From assembly GCA_052174535.1 (NCBI GenBank), contig JBQMRQ010000068.1:124001-188000 (forward strand): a DNA stretch of 64,000 nucleotides, written 5' to 3'. Numbering within the stretch: position 1 is the first letter of the stretch; the number at the start of each line of letters is the position of its first letter. A model generated the notes under the pieces. The model was not told the origin of the DNA, did no database searches, and saw nothing but the letters and a program-made list of their open reading frames with translations. Shown piece by piece: positions 35,066 through 46,635 of this stretch. The stretch is from Arsenophonus sp052174535. GTDB taxonomy: Bacteria; Pseudomonadota; Gammaproteobacteria; Enterobacterales; Enterobacteriaceae. Position numbers and translations under genes: made by a program.

Positions 35066-36001
35066 TTAGGGGGACACGATTAAGATCTATGTAATGGATT
35101 TGGAGAAAACCATAAAGTATAACGCAATAATGGATGCATTAAGACTTTCTTACTCATCTAATGTTATTTCTTATGAAATAACAACATTATCTTATTATTG
35201 AAGAACATAATTTTCTATATAAAAGGATATTATTAATCAGGAAAAGTATGGATAAAACAACAAACAGATTTCTATTTATAAGTTGACTTTAATTTTGAAA
35301 TCAAAGTATTATGAAACAATAAATCTTATGAAGCGATTTTTAAATAAGTTAAAATGACTGTTTTCATATCATGATTGTTTACTACCCCCTTTAATAAACA
35401 TCTACTATGTAGATGCCTTTTCTGAGTAGCTGATAAAGGATAAAATATAGTCTAATAATGGTGCCATTATTCTTTCAGATAATTTATCTAATAAAGATTT
35501 ATCTCATGATAAAATCAATAAAAACTAATTCAGTAAACAGAAACTGTTAGTTATAGAATTATTAAAAATTCATGCATTTTATCTTCTTAGAGCATGTTAT
35601 TCTGTATCTCACTAATAACTATTGCTAATTACTTGATTTTATATGAATTAAATATTCAATACCCTAGAAGGTAACATTATTCTTGCAATGAATATATTAA
35701 GGCAAAGATTTACTATTATTGATAAAAATATCTTCATGTTATGAAGAAAAGTTACTCTGAGAAAAAATTTCTGTAATTTACAATAAATTACATACAGGTA
35801 TTACTGTATTGAGTTTTTTAGTAAAAAAAAGTATTTCAGCAGAAATTTTTATGCAAAACTACTGAATAGACTATTGATGAGTTAAATTATAATTTATTAA
35901 GTATTAAACTGAACAATTTTATCTAGCTAAAATTAGCAAATGATTAATAGTTAATTAATCCTATAAAATAGGATCGTTATTATTAATAAACTTTAATAAA
36001 C
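35066..36001. other. No recognisable gene; pntB downstream region
   Basis: AT-rich with no reading frame of note. A small inverted repeat (ATCCTAT-AAA-ATAGGAT, 35959-35975) sits 26 bases past the pntB stop and may help end the transcript, but it lacks a run of Ts on the minus strand. Confidence 0.45.
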
Positions 36002-37396
36002 TTATAAAGCATGCAAAATAGCTTCTACGTTTATTTTTGCATCACCAAATAGCATTTGGGTATTTTCCTTGAAAAATAACGGATTTTGAATCCCTGCATA
36101 GCCAGTGTTCATTGATCGTTTAAATACAATAACATTTTGTGCTTTCCAAACCTCTAGAACTGGCATGCCAGCTATTGGGCTATTAGGTTCATCTTGCGCT
36201 GCTGGATTAACAGTATCATTTGCACCAATGACTAATACCGTGTCAGTACTAGCAAAATCATCATTTATTTCATCAAGCTCCAAAACAATGTCATAAGGTA
36301 CTTTCGCTTCAGCTAATAATACATTCATATGACCAGGCAAACGTCCCGCAACAGGATGAATAGCAAAACGAATATTAATTCCTTTTTCACGTAATTTTAT
36401 CATAATATCATGAATGAGGTATTGAGCCTGAAAAATCGCCATACCATAACCGGGAGCAATAATCACTGAATTGGAATTTCTTAAAAGTTCAGCAACCTCA
36501 TCTGCTGTAGTTTCACGATAATTTTCCAAGCTATCTTTATCATTTACTAATATCCCGTTAGTGCTAAATCCACCAGCAATAATACTTATAAATGAGCGAT
36601 TCATGGCTTTACATATAATATAAGATAAAATCATACCTGAAGAACCCACTAATGCACCCGTAATAATTAACAAGTCATTGCTCAACATAAAGCCAGTAGC
36701 AGCAGCAGCCCATCCTGAATAAGAATTCAACATTGATACCACAACTGGCATATCTGCACCGCCAATTGAGGAAACTAAGTGCCAGCTAAATGCTAAAGCA
36801 ATGATGGTCATCATTAATAAAATAAATACTTGCAATCCAGTAGATGCTGTTTTTACGAAAAAAAATAGTAAAATTAATGAAATTAATAACATCAATAAAT
36901 TAATTTTATGTCGGTTAGGGAGGACCATTAAAGGTTTAGTAGCAATTTTGCCACATAATTTACCATAAGCAACAATTGAACCAGTAAACGTTACCGCACC
37001 AATAAAAATACCCATAAAAATTTCTATCAGATGAATATTCTCCATTCTTCTATTTAAGAATACATCATGGGAAATAAAACTATTAAAACCAACTAAAATA
37101 GCAGACAAACCAATAAAACTATGAAAAATAGCAACCAATTCTGGAATCTCAGTCATAGCTACTTTATTTGCTAAACGCACGCCAATAAGTCCACCAATAA
37201 TTGTTGCAATAATCACCCAGCTAATATTATGCGAATCTAGACCTAAAATTGTTGCAATTAAAGCGATTACCATTCCAATAATACCTAATATATTACCGCG
37301 CTTAGAACTTTCGTGACGAGATAAACCAGCCAGGCTAAAAATAAATAAGATAGCCACCATGATATATACCGCTGTTACCATTTCACTCGATATCAT
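36002..37396 (-). CDS. pntB: NAD(P) transhydrogenase subunit beta
   Basis: Membrane and NADP(H)-binding subunit of the proton-translocating transhydrogenase, which uses the proton gradient to make NADPH from NADH. The 464 residues match the E. coli subunit (462). Residues 1-265 form the membrane part with about nine helices, including the conserved His92 (E. coli His91) in FHSFIGLSA and the GWAAAATGFML segment. The NADP-binding domain follows: APGYGMA at 314-320, RFAIHPVAGRLPGHMNVLLAEA, VIGANDTVNPAA, and KRSMNTGYAGIQNPLF at the end. Its start lies 9 bases after the pntA stop, with the AAGGAG ribosome site overlapping that stop, so the two are translationally coupled. Intact. Confidence 0.98.
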   Translation of the reverse strand: MISSEMVTAVYIMVAILFIFSLAGLSRHESSKRGNILGIIGMVIALIATILGLDSHNISWVIIATIIGGLIGVRLANKVAMTEIPELVAIFHSFIGLSAILVGFNSFISHDVFLNRRMENIHLIEIFMGIFIGAVTFTGSIVAYGKLCGKIATKPLMVLPNRHKINLLMLLISLILLFFFVKTASTGLQVFILLMMTIIALAFSWHLVSSIGGADMPVVVSMLNSYSGWAAAATGFMLSNDLLIITGALVGSSGMILSYIICKAMNRSFISIIAGGFSTNGILVNDKDSLENYRETTADEVAELLRNSNSVIIAPGYGMAIFQAQYLIHDIMIKLREKGINIRFAIHPVAGRLPGHMNVLLAEAKVPYDIVLELDEINDDFASTDTVLVIGANDTVNPAAQDEPNSPIAGMPVLEVWKAQNVIVFKRSMNTGYAGIQNPLFFKENTQMLFGDAKINVEAILHAL

Positions 37397-37405
37397 TTAA
37401 ACTCC

Positions 37406-38941
37406 TTATCCTTTACGAAACATTTTCAGCATACGTTGTGTGACTGTAAATCCACCAAAAATATTGATGTTAGCTATAAGTACTGCAATAAATGAGAAGA
37501 AAGTGACCCAACCGCCACTGTCAATTTGTAATAATGCGCCTACTACAATAATACCAGAAATCGCATTGCTTACTGACATAAGCGGTGTATACAGTGAATG
37601 GCTGACGTTCCATACTACGTAGTAACCAACAATGCACGCCAATACAAATACAGTAAAATGAGAAAGAAATTCTTTAGGTGCTATATGTGCAAAACTACTA
37701 AAAAGTATAATTGTCAACAACAGAGAGATATATTTTAACCAAAAAGAAATTTTTTTTTCTGCCAGATTTTCTTTATATTTTATCAGTTGATTTTTTATTT
37801 GCGGTTGTTGAGATAGTGGGATAGGAGGAGATGGCCAGGTAATTTCCCCTTCTTTAATAACAGTGACAGCGCGTATAATAATATCATTGAAATCAATGAT
37901 TAGTTTACCATTACTTTCTTTACAAAGTAGCTTAATTAAATTAACGATATTAGTCGCATAAAATTGCGAGGATTGGGTTGGTAAACGACTTGGTAAATCG
38001 GTATAGCCAATAATTTTAACTTCATGATCAGTAACTATTAATTTATCTGCCTTTGTTAATTCACAATTACCACCAGACTTTGCTGCTAAATCAACGATTA
38101 CACTACCAGACTTCATCGAATTAACCATCTCTTTAGTAATTAATATTGGCGCAGGTTTTCCTGGTATCAATGCGGTAGTAATAATAATATCTACCTCTTT
38201 TACTTGCTTAGCAAGTAAAAACATTTCCGCTTGAATAAAAGCCTCAGATATCTCTTTAGGATAAACATCATTACGTGCCAGATATTCCTGTTTAAGGTCC
38301 AATTCAAGATACTTAGCTCCCATACTTTGTACTTGCTCTCTTACTTCTAATCTGGTATCAAATGCAAACACAATAGCTCCTAACCTACCTGCTGCAGCTA
38401 TTGCTGCTAAACCGGCAACTCCTGCACCAATAACCATCACTTTAGCTGGCGGTACTTTTCCAGCTGCAGTAATTTGACCAGTAAAAAAACGTCCAAATTG
38501 ATAAGCTGCTTCTACTACTGACCGATAACCTGCAACATTTGCCATAGAACTTATCGCATCAAGTGACTGTGCCCTGGAAATACGTGGCACTGCATCCATT
38601 GCTAGTACGGTAATTTTGCGGGATGCTAATTTTTGCATTAAATCTGGTTGTTGTGCTGGCCAAATGAAGCAAATCAATATTGATCCTTCTTTAAGAAGTA
38701 CAATTTCAGCCTCTAGAGGGGCATTAACTTTAAAAATAATATCTACATTCCATGCAGATTGTTGCTCAACAATTTTAGCACCAGCTTGCTCATAAGCAGC
38801 ATCCTCGAAATTAGCAAGGTAACCAGCTTCTCGTTCAAGGAGAACAGAAAAACCTAATTTTATTAACTGTTTTACTGTTAATGGCGTTACTGCAATGCGC
38901 GCTTCATTAGTAATTCTTTCTTTTGGTACACCAATATGCAT
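37406..38941 (-). CDS. pntA: NAD(P) transhydrogenase subunit alpha
   Basis: NAD(H)-binding subunit of the transhydrogenase; with PntB it forms the alpha2-beta2 membrane enzyme. At 511 residues it is almost the same length as E. coli PntA (510). Domain I shows IWPAQQ, SMANVAGYR at 132-140 (contact loop, with nearby RISRAQSLDA), the Rossmann GAGVAGLAA at 172-180, TTALIPGKPAP and the mobile-loop region GYTDLPSRLPTQSSQ. The C-terminal part (about 400-505) has four membrane helices, ending in the RMLKMFRKG tail. The Cys-containing linker of E. coli is replaced by a shorter lysine-rich one. The ribosome site AGAAGGGA precedes the ATG. An A9 tract lies in the linker (37750-37758) and is in frame. 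Divergent from ydgI further right, as in E. coli. Confidence 0.98.
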   Translation of the reverse strand: MHIGVPKERITNEARIAVTPLTVKQLIKLGFSVLLEREAGYLANFEDAAYEQAGAKIVEQQSAWNVDIIFKVNAPLEAEIVLLKEGSILICFIWPAQQPDLMQKLASRKITVLAMDAVPRISRAQSLDAISSMANVAGYRSVVEAAYQFGRFFTGQITAAGKVPPAKVMVIGAGVAGLAAIAAAGRLGAIVFAFDTRLEVREQVQSMGAKYLELDLKQEYLARNDVYPKEISEAFIQAEMFLLAKQVKEVDIIITTALIPGKPAPILITKEMVNSMKSGSVIVDLAAKSGGNCELTKADKLIVTDHEVKIIGYTDLPSRLPTQSSQFYATNIVNLIKLLCKESNGKLIIDFNDIIIRAVTVIKEGEITWPSPPIPLSQQPQIKNQLIKYKENLAEKKISFWLKYISLLLTIILFSSFAHIAPKEFLSHFTVFVLACIVGYYVVWNVSHSLYTPLMSVSNAISGIIVVGALLQIDSGGWVTFFSFIAVLIANINIFGGFTVTQRMLKMFRKG

Positions 38942-39499
38942 ATTGATCCCTTCTAGTTTTAAGTAAAATTACTTGATGTTTCTTCCCTGAAAACATAACT
39001 AATTAATATATATCTGTCATATTAAGTGAAAAACATTATTGAAACATACTAAAATAGTAATCATGAGCTATAATCTATCAGATTTCCACAAAAAAAATTA
39101 ATTTTTATTAAAAAATTATATTAGTCAAATATCTTATAAGATTTGATATTAATTTATAAAATAATTAGCAAAAATAGCCAGCATTCAACTAAATTAGTGT
39201 TTTTATAAGAAAACATTAGGACAGTTATTATTAATAACTCTAATAATTAGAGTATCTTAGAAAGATTATTGCTTTTTTCATATAAAAATTGCAATCATAT
39301 CTGGATTTCAATTGTTATTATTTAAACAATCTTCTCCAAATAAATAATTCATCAGTAAACAAAATGATCCTAGATAATGGAATCTATTTAGCTATCCTTT
39401 TAATTGACTGAATAAATTTTAAATTTAGATTTTTTATTAAAAACTTTATGATTACTTAATCTTATTATATGATGATGACTAATTTGATTCTCACTAAAA
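38942..39499. other. No recognisable gene; pntA upstream region
   Basis: AT-rich. In E. coli ydgH lies between pntA and ydgI; I could not read any trace of it here. The pntAB promoter must lie in the first 150 bases, but no convincing boxes stand out. Confidence 0.45.
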
Positions 39500-40290
39500 A
39501 AGATTTTATAACCTTTTCCTTTATCTGAGAAAAGGGTAAACTTTTTATCGATGTGATTAGCTTAAAAAAACGGCTAATACACTTTGAATTAAACTCTTCA
39601 AGAATATTATCGCTACATGACCTTCTTAATCTCAGGCGATTAGACCGAAATTTGTTCTTTCATTTTATTTCTACTCTCCCGTGTTTTCTATTTTTCTTAT
39701 TTTAGAATATAATAGTTCCCTTTAAAGAATTTATAGGAAATGTTTCGTTAATTTTAAAATAAAACTTAATACATTTATGTTGACTGTCCTATGCTAAAGT
39801 AAGAAAGCAGTAACCCACTTAAACGCTGTTTTCAATTTAATGCATATATACTTTATGACTCTTATAAAGTAGAGCTATTCAAGATATATTGCAGATAACT
39901 AAACTATTTATTCTTTTTATATAGTTTCGTAAGAGGACTTCTTAGTAAGATTGTTAAATATTTTTCTTGCAATCAGAAATTTTGCAATGATATTGTTGTA
40001 ATCCTAATAAATCTTTACTCAGAGAATAACATATTCACTATGATAATATTTTGGCAAGATTAAAGTGAATAAATTGATTCAATGCATTAATCGAGATTAT
40101 CCGATAGATTATCCCCGAACTAACTAATGAGATGCAGCTTTATGTTAACAGGGACTGAAGAAAGAAAATTTTAATCTATACTTTAATCTATAACTGTTTT
40201 CTTTTTTATCACAACCTCTGTAGCAAAAACCCTTCATGTAATATAAGAGATTTCTACCGAAAATATTTTCCAACATAACTAATCGTCAAT
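39500..40290 (-). mobile_element. Eroded IS1595-family element, 3'-truncated
   Basis: Minus-strand relic beginning at 40290 with the common left end (reverse of 'ttttccaacataac') and its small hairpin (AAACCCTTCAT region, 40225-40255). It continues through the IDLKT-FR-like and SFKG-like region near 39750, and is lost after about 39500. It follows an IS481 N-terminal remnant in the same orientation. Confidence 0.6.
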
Positions 40291-40475
40291 ATCATCTTAT
40301 TTTTTCTTTAGCAATAGTAATTTTAATATACTTATAACACTTAGCTAAAGTAGCTAGAAGTTTTTGGCTTGAAAAGCAACATATAATTTTATGTATTGCA
40401 ATTGCTTCACGATAGAAGCTAACCATTAGGATATCTTCCATCAACTATATCCATGAATAGCCAGAGTTAATGAAT
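40291..40475 (-). mobile_element. IS481-family N-terminal remnant (followed by IS1595)
   Basis: On the minus strand the start of the IS481 transposase, with the DDIDD form of the DDVDD motif at about 40290-40305, at which point IS1595 begins. Same junction as at 23.5, 31.6 and 44.6 kb. Confidence 0.6.
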
Positions 40476-40554
40476 AGGAGTGCGCGATAAATATCTATCT
40501 AATGATCTAAAAATAAAAATCTAATTAAAAATCTAAGAAAAAGTGCTGTTTATT

Positions 40555-41955
40555 TTATGGAGTTATACTTAATTCTAGTATATGAATTTCAGAGATGATG
40601 ACGTATCTCTGTCTGATTAATTTTTTGGATGATCTCAACAACAGAGAGATATGTATCATAAAATCTACCCTTATAAATATCCGTAAAACCAGATATTATT
40701 CTAATCCATTCCATAAACACATTCATGAATGGTGTCAGGTAGTTATAATAGACGTCGCTGTTGAGGTTGAGATCGAAGACGTTATGCTGCGATAACATGT
40801 TAAACTCCGCCGCCTTATCCACATGAGTAAAATGGCGTTCTCCGTAACGATTATGTGCTACAACGAACTCTACTATACAGAATAATATTAACATATTGAG
40901 ATTAAATTGCCTAAAGTTAGAGAATTGTAGCGATAACAGAATATACTTTAACAGCTTCTTGTTTTCTTATCTAAAGCGTGCAAAATGGCGAAGAGTTCCT
41001 TACTATGTCTGACCATCTATAAGGCATCTACATCGCTAATTTTTATTAAGTTCTGTAGCAGTTCTCGATAAAAAGCACATGGTCTCTCTGCAAAAAATCT
41101 CCATCAGTAGACTGAAACGTCGATGTCTTAAAGAGCATTGGTAATAGTAGCTACATAATTTAAATGATACACGCTACATTTATTTCTTGGCTGAAGGCAT
41201 ATATATCATTTAATTAGGCAGCTGATCGTTTTTGCCTGCTAGTTATATTGGCGGCACTGAGGATGGATGTAAAAAACTTGTTGCGATTAATGATGGTTAT
41301 TGAAAATTAAAAGGGGGGAATTGGGTTAACTTCTAGATGACCGTACGAGCAGTGTGCCTTAACCATATTATTTCCTGACTTGCTACGGGAGATGGGAAAA
41401 TTAGTTTTTGAGTGCAATGTAATGGCAAAGATATTTCCAGGCATCCAGCACCAATGTTATTGGTAGATAAAAGATGATATACAGGCTTCATGCTTAAAGG
41501 CATACAATCGAAAGTTAAGGGTGACCTGCCAGAGTTCTGGCTATCAGAGAGCTGTGATACCAATAATAAAGCTCTTGATATTTTGTTAGCAAGAATTTCT
41601 CTGATATCATTAAGCGCGAGAAAGATAGAGAAAGATGGAGAAGAACGCCTGGAATTTTATACCTTCCCTTATTCCAGCGATATGAAATAAGAAAGATGAA
41701 TTCGGATTAAATTAACTTTTGCAACAGTGAAGCTACAAAACTGATGAACGAAGTATTTTCTTCAAAAAATAACCATTTTAATGGTATTTAAGCTGATCTC
41801 CCTCATCTTCTTAGAAAAGTTAGAACCGGATAAAAGGATTTGATTTTCTAACTCTCTTAGTGGTAATAACGTCCAATTTAAGGATGGAGAAGAGATTTAT
41901 GAAGGATAATCGTAAAACTTAGTCTAACTGTCATAAATTAAATTTACTAATATAA
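40555..41955 (+). mobile_element. Eroded IS256-family element, copy 4
   Basis: Among the better copies. The open block 41490-41690 reads MLKGIQSKVKGDLPEFWLSE, then NNKALDILLARI, KIEKDGEERLEFYTFP, corresponding to the region just before the TTN.IESTFATV motif; that motif follows in shifted frame (about 41700-41730 as INF.NSE / TFATV). The left part shares the 'tagtatatgaatttcagagatg' end and the C-terminal part ends with QFKDGE (about 41873-41890). Stops break the N-terminal half. Confidence 0.8.
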
Positions 41956-42293
41956 CTTATGTAAACATCAAGATAATGACAGTAGCGTTATAATTAGTAT
42001 TAATTTCTAATTAATAATAAAATTACAATAATATATTATGCTTAAATAACTAAAAATTTTAATGGACTAAATTATCCGTTTTTTGAATTTTAGATAAAGT
42101 CTATAAATAATTTTTATAAAAACAAATATTTTTCTTTTAATGCATATCTAACAATTGCATATCATATTTCATAACCGTAAAATTTTACTAAATTTTTTCT
42201 TTCTATTTAATTTTATCAATTTGGTTTTATAAATAAAAAGTTATTTTTAGTGAAATAAACTAAATTATGACAAATATATTTTAGGATATTTTT
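41956..42293. other. ydgI upstream region
   Basis: No gene. Extremely AT-rich; the ydgI promoter must lie here, but several TATAAT-like boxes make a choice arbitrary. Confidence 0.4.
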
Positions 42294-43688
42294 TTGAATA
42301 ATAAAAAATTAAATTTGAGTACTTTAACCGCGTTAGTATTAAGCTCAATGGTTGGGGCGGGTGTTTTTAGTTTGCCGAAAAATATGGCTGAAATTGCTAG
42401 CCCCTTAGCACTTATTATAGGTTGGAGTATTACAGGTATCGGTATTTTATTTTTTGCCATATCTTTAGTATTGCTTTCACGTATTAGACCTGATTTAGAT
42501 GGAGGAATTTATTCTTATGCTAAAGAAGGCTTTGGCGAACTAGTTGGTTTTTGTTCATCCTGGGGATACTGGTTATGTGCTATTATCGCTAATGGTTCTT
42601 ATTTAGTTATCGTCTTTACAACTCTGAGTTCTTTTACTGATCACTCAGATAATATCATTTTTGGTGATGGTAATACCTGGCAATCTTTGATCGGGGAATC
42701 TATCTTCCTATGGATAATTCATTGGTTAGTATTAAAAGGTACACAAACTGCTGCCGAGATCAACAAATTAGTAACTTTAGCTAAATTAATTACTCTTAGC
42801 CTGTTTATCATTTTAGCTATTTTGGCGTTTAAGATAGATATCTTTAAATTTGATTTTACCGGTATTGAAATGGGTATATCAATTTGGCAACAAGTTAAAA
42901 ATACTATGCTAATTACACTATGGGTATTTATTGGTATCGAAGGAGCAGTGGTTGTTTCAGCGCGTGCTCAAAGACGTAAAGATATCGGTTTAGCAACGTT
43001 ACTTGCCGTAATTTCAGCCCTTACTATTTATATAGTAATTACTTTACTTTCCTTAGGCATCGTTCCAAGATCAGAATTCTCTGAAATGAAAGATCCTTCT
43101 ATGGCATCACTTATGATCAATATGATGGGAAATTATGGAGAGGTTATCATTGCAGCAGGTTTGATTATTTCTGTTTGCGGTACTTATTTAAGCTGGACAA
43201 TAATGGCAACAGAAATTCCTTATATCTCCTCGCTCAATGGAGCATTTCCTAAAATATTTAAATATCAAAATAAAAATAACACCCCATCCTCATCTCTTTG
43301 GTTTACAAACGGCACCGTACAATTAGTATTAATATTAATTTACTTGAGTGGTAGCAACTACAATATTTTATTAAAACTAGCTTCAGAAATGATTTTACTT
43401 CCTTATTTTTTAGTGGGTGCTTTTCTAATCAAAATTTCTTTTAAACATGCTAATAAAAAATTACTTATTATTGGTGCAGTAACCAATTTATATGGTTTAT
43501 GGTTACTTTATGCTTCAGGAACAATTAATCTACTTTTATCTGTTGTTCTTTATATTCCTGGCTTATTTATCTTTCTGTATGCTCAAAATCAAAATAATAA
43601 TAAACCACTTAGTCTATTAGAAATAAGCTCTATAACAATGATTGTTTTCTCTTCTATACCAGCAGTTTGGTATTTACTTCATATTTAA
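42294..43688 (+). CDS. ydgI: Basic amino-acid antiporter of the ArcD/YdgI type
   Basis: Inner-membrane APC-superfamily transporter; relatives exchange arginine for ornithine. The 464 residues (E. coli YdgI 460) give 12-13 membrane helices. The family motif SSMVGAGVFSLPKNMA at 17-32 is the unwound helix-1 segment that binds the amino-acid backbone, followed by GFGELVGFCSSWGYWLCA, GDGNTWQS, and TMLITLWVFIGIEGAVVVSARA (helix 6 region). The start is TTG at 42294 behind a weak AGGATA site; the next in-frame ATG would remove half of helix 1, so TTG is preferred and agrees with the family N-terminus. Its position beyond divergent pntAB matches E. coli. Intact. Substrate not provable from sequence. 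Confidence 0.92.
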   Translation: MNNKKLNLSTLTALVLSSMVGAGVFSLPKNMAEIASPLALIIGWSITGIGILFFAISLVLLSRIRPDLDGGIYSYAKEGFGELVGFCSSWGYWLCAIIANGSYLVIVFTTLSSFTDHSDNIIFGDGNTWQSLIGESIFLWIIHWLVLKGTQTAAEINKLVTLAKLITLSLFIILAILAFKIDIFKFDFTGIEMGISIWQQVKNTMLITLWVFIGIEGAVVVSARAQRRKDIGLATLLAVISALTIYIVITLLSLGIVPRSEFSEMKDPSMASLMINMMGNYGEVIIAAGLIISVCGTYLSWTIMATEIPYISSLNGAFPKIFKYQNKNNTPSSSLWFTNGTVQLVLILIYLSGSNYNILLKLASEMILLPYFLVGAFLIKISFKHANKKLLIIGAVTNLYGLWLLYASGTINLLLSVVLYIPGLFIFLYAQNQNNNKPLSLLEISSITMIVFSSIPAVWYLLHI

Positions 43689-44399
43689 TTAAAGAAATTT
43701 TTCAAAAAAATATAGTTGTTAATAGGTAATTATGTTAGTTATTTCTATTTATAGAATAAGTTGTTAACTTAAGAAGTTATCTTGCTGATCAAAACTTCAT
43801 TAGTTATTTAACTATAAAGTATCTTTTACTAAATTTATATTAAATCATGGTTTTATGTGTCTGATATTAGAAGATAATAAAATTAAAATTGATTAATCAC
43901 TATCTTTTATAGATTATATTTAACTAATAGTTAATAACTATATAAAATTATTTTATGATTAAAAAATTAGTTTTTTATTTTAATGAGTTTAATATTATTA
44001 AATCTTATATTTCCTTATTTAATTTTTATTTTAAAAATCTCTTATTTAAAATAAAAATAACAATATTTTTAAAATTTGAAACAGTGCTTTTATTTATTAT
44101 TCAAGAAATAAAAGGTTAAACCTATAACTAATTTATTAGTGACTAGTTTATTATTAATATTTTATTTATTTCAATTCACTGCTCATCTATCAAATAGATA
44201 TATAAAATTTTTCTAGAAATAATTTAATAGTTTTGTACGTTTAAAATACTTACTAAAGATCAAACAATTCCTTAAGAATTGTAGCAAAAAATAGATTTTA
44301 AAAAGCACACGACACACCATCTCCTCACTAACTATTTTTAATATTAAAATCAATAATTATCTAAGTTATTTGGTCAAGAACTATCATATGGAGTTTCCT
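43689..44399. other. No recognisable gene
   Basis: AT-rich spacer with stops in all frames after ydgI. No clear terminator or relic seen. Confidence 0.5.
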
Positions 44400-44629
44400 C
44401 CATGGCACAGCCATATTCATTGATAAATATAACTACTAAGCTGATATAAGTTGAAGAAAATATTATGATGATAAATCTCCGTCGTCAGGCAACTATAACA
44501 CCTAAAATCAGAGCTTCCCTTCAGGCAAGGGAAGAACCTGTGTCTACTTTACTTAAGCGTTATGAGATATTCAAACTTACCGTTACTAAAGGGGAAACAA
44601 GATGATGTTGATCATCGACTATGTTAGCA
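44400..44629 (+). mobile_element. IS481-family element, N-terminal part (split by IS1595)
   Basis: ATG at 44466, read as MMINLRRQATITPKIRASLQ when the preceding ATG is included, then STLLKRYEIFKLTVTKGE and a shifted DDVDHR. This is the helix-turn-helix start of the IS481 transposase. The remainder of the same element resumes at 45656 on the same strand after an inserted IS1595. Confidence 0.7.
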
Positions 44630-45655
44630 AAGGTTATTGGTAAAAATCCCTTATACTATATGAAGAATTTTCGCTGCAGCGCAGAGATTACAATGAAAAC
44701 ACAAACAGTCATTCAGATCAAAGAGATTTTTCCCTCATTCCATTCCAACATAAAGCTGAGCTAATTAATTAGCTCAGCGACAATATATTGGATAATATTG
44801 ATTTATACATTGAAGCAATTTATTTTATCATGCTCGGCACTCCCACGGTAAAAACATATTATCCACTGTGAACATTCATTATGAATAGAGCTATATTTTG
44901 TTATAAAATCTTTTATTACAGAAAATATTTAAGAATCTCACTGCAGAAGCTCTCTGATAAAACTACATTACAAAGATAAATGATTTAGTTATCTGCGGTG
45001 CATGTTAAATAATTTGATTTTACGGGATTTAGCGAAATAAACAAGTATTGATTTAAAACAGCGCGCTTAAGTGGGGTGTTACTATTTTTTTGATTCAGGG
45101 GTGACCAGGCCAACATAAATGTATTAAATAGTATTGCTTAAAGTCGACGAAACATTTTTACTTGATCTTTTAAAGGGGGAAGCATTGTTTTCTACATAGA
45201 AAAGGTGGAAATGCAGGAGGGAAGGAGATAAAAAAAATGAATTCCAAACTTAATCGCCGAAGATCTAGAGAAGTTATATGAGCGATGAGATTCTTAAAAA
45301 GTTTAATGCAGAGTGTGTTAGCCGTTTACTTTAGCTTATCAAAAGAGTCCATTATTTGCTTAAACTTGAGCTAAATAATAAGAAATCTCTTTGCTAACGA
45401 CCATAAAATTTGCAATAATAATAGCCTAATAATATTAGGTAAGCAGAGATTTATTGGTAAAATAAATTCTACATTCAAATATAACCAGTTATTTTAGCCG
45501 ATTAAAAGATGTCTGAATAGACTTCCCATAGTATGGAATCGTTTTATTTACCGAATTGTATAATCTTTAAAAGATTATTTGAAATCATAATAATTGAATG
45601 TAGAGGTTGCTACAAATTGCTCTGCGAGCAAAGTAATAATCTTTACTAATTAGTC
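44630..45655 (+). mobile_element. Eroded IS1595-family element inside IS481
   Basis: Complete in outline. Left end 'gactatgttagcaaaggttatt', N-terminal region, degenerate LRD.AK.IS.IDLK (near 45015-45055), VDETF and LKGG-KHCF..R-GGNAGG (near 45135-45215), and C-terminal ATRI.LP..YLDCII-like text near 45480-45600. It is inserted in the same orientation as the IS481 on both flanks. Confidence 0.65.
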
Positions 45656-46440
45656 TGATAATCGCAGCCATATTCTTCATCGTTTACTAACGATACTATT
45701 GCCCGCTTAGGAAATTGTAGGCATTTTCCTGCGAAAAGTATTTTCTCTCTCTTAACCATCTCTTAGTAGTCATGCAAATTTCTAAATCTGTTATATCTTG
45801 ATCTGACTGAATTGCTGTTTATGCAGTTATGAAGTGCAAATTTGTGTAAAATGAGTAAGGGAAAATTACGAAGCCGAACATAAAACGTTTAAAGATGCTA
45901 GCTGCTTATTTGGCGTAGATGTGAATATCCTTCCATAAATATAAATAAAACTTTACGACCTTATCTTTCTATAGGCATAGATGATGTCACTGAATGGGTT
46001 TCATTCATCTTTACAATACCAAGACCGTGATTAATATTTGATGCTTCTTATGTGATTTTATCAAACATGTCCAATAATTATCTATTGGATACTTACAGAT
46101 AATAGAAAAGAATTTACAAATTATTTTTTGGTCTGCAAAAATATTCAGTCACTGGAAAATAGAAATTAGAGTGTTTATGTACAGAACTTGGTATAGAATA
46201 CTGACTTAGCCCGTCTTTTCATCATCTCATCATCAGATGAAAACGTATACTTCAACAATCTATATAGGTGCATAAAAGATAGTCTACAAAACTATTATTA
46301 ATTATTAATAGTTAGGAGCTTGAAATTAGTCAACATTGATATGTTTGGTTATATAACCAAAAATTACTCAAATTAAATATTAGAAAATAAACTCCTCATT
46401 GCAATCATATAAAAGATTAGTTTAAAGTTAAACTTGAATT
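45656..46440 (+). mobile_element. IS481-family element, remaining part after the IS1595 insertion
   Basis: Resumes the IS481 transposase in the plus sense. After a degenerate SHILHRLL, the catalytic core is readable at 45930-46210: PYLSIGIDDVTEWVSF matches the family's 'YLFVAIDRATRWVF' with the first catalytic Asp, KTV-NA-FLSN follows, then in place of the 'LTDNGKEFTDRLFG' motif a degenerate 'LLDTYR...KRIYKLFFGLQK', and LCTELGIEY for 'LC.ELGIEHRLT'. The C-terminus is worn. It is the copy on which the IS481 assignment is best made. Confidence 0.75.
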
Positions 46441-46635
46441 ATAAAAATTATACTATCTTCCAAGAATTGATAATTAAGAATTATCCGATTATAAAAAAAT
46501 TTTTATAAATTAGTACATAAAATAAAAAAGGAAAATCAATAGATAACAAGAGAGATTACTAGCTTGCTTTAAAATCTCTAATTATAAGCACAATTTTTTG
46601 CTAGTAATAAGTTTTAAGGAAGTGTGGTTTTACTA

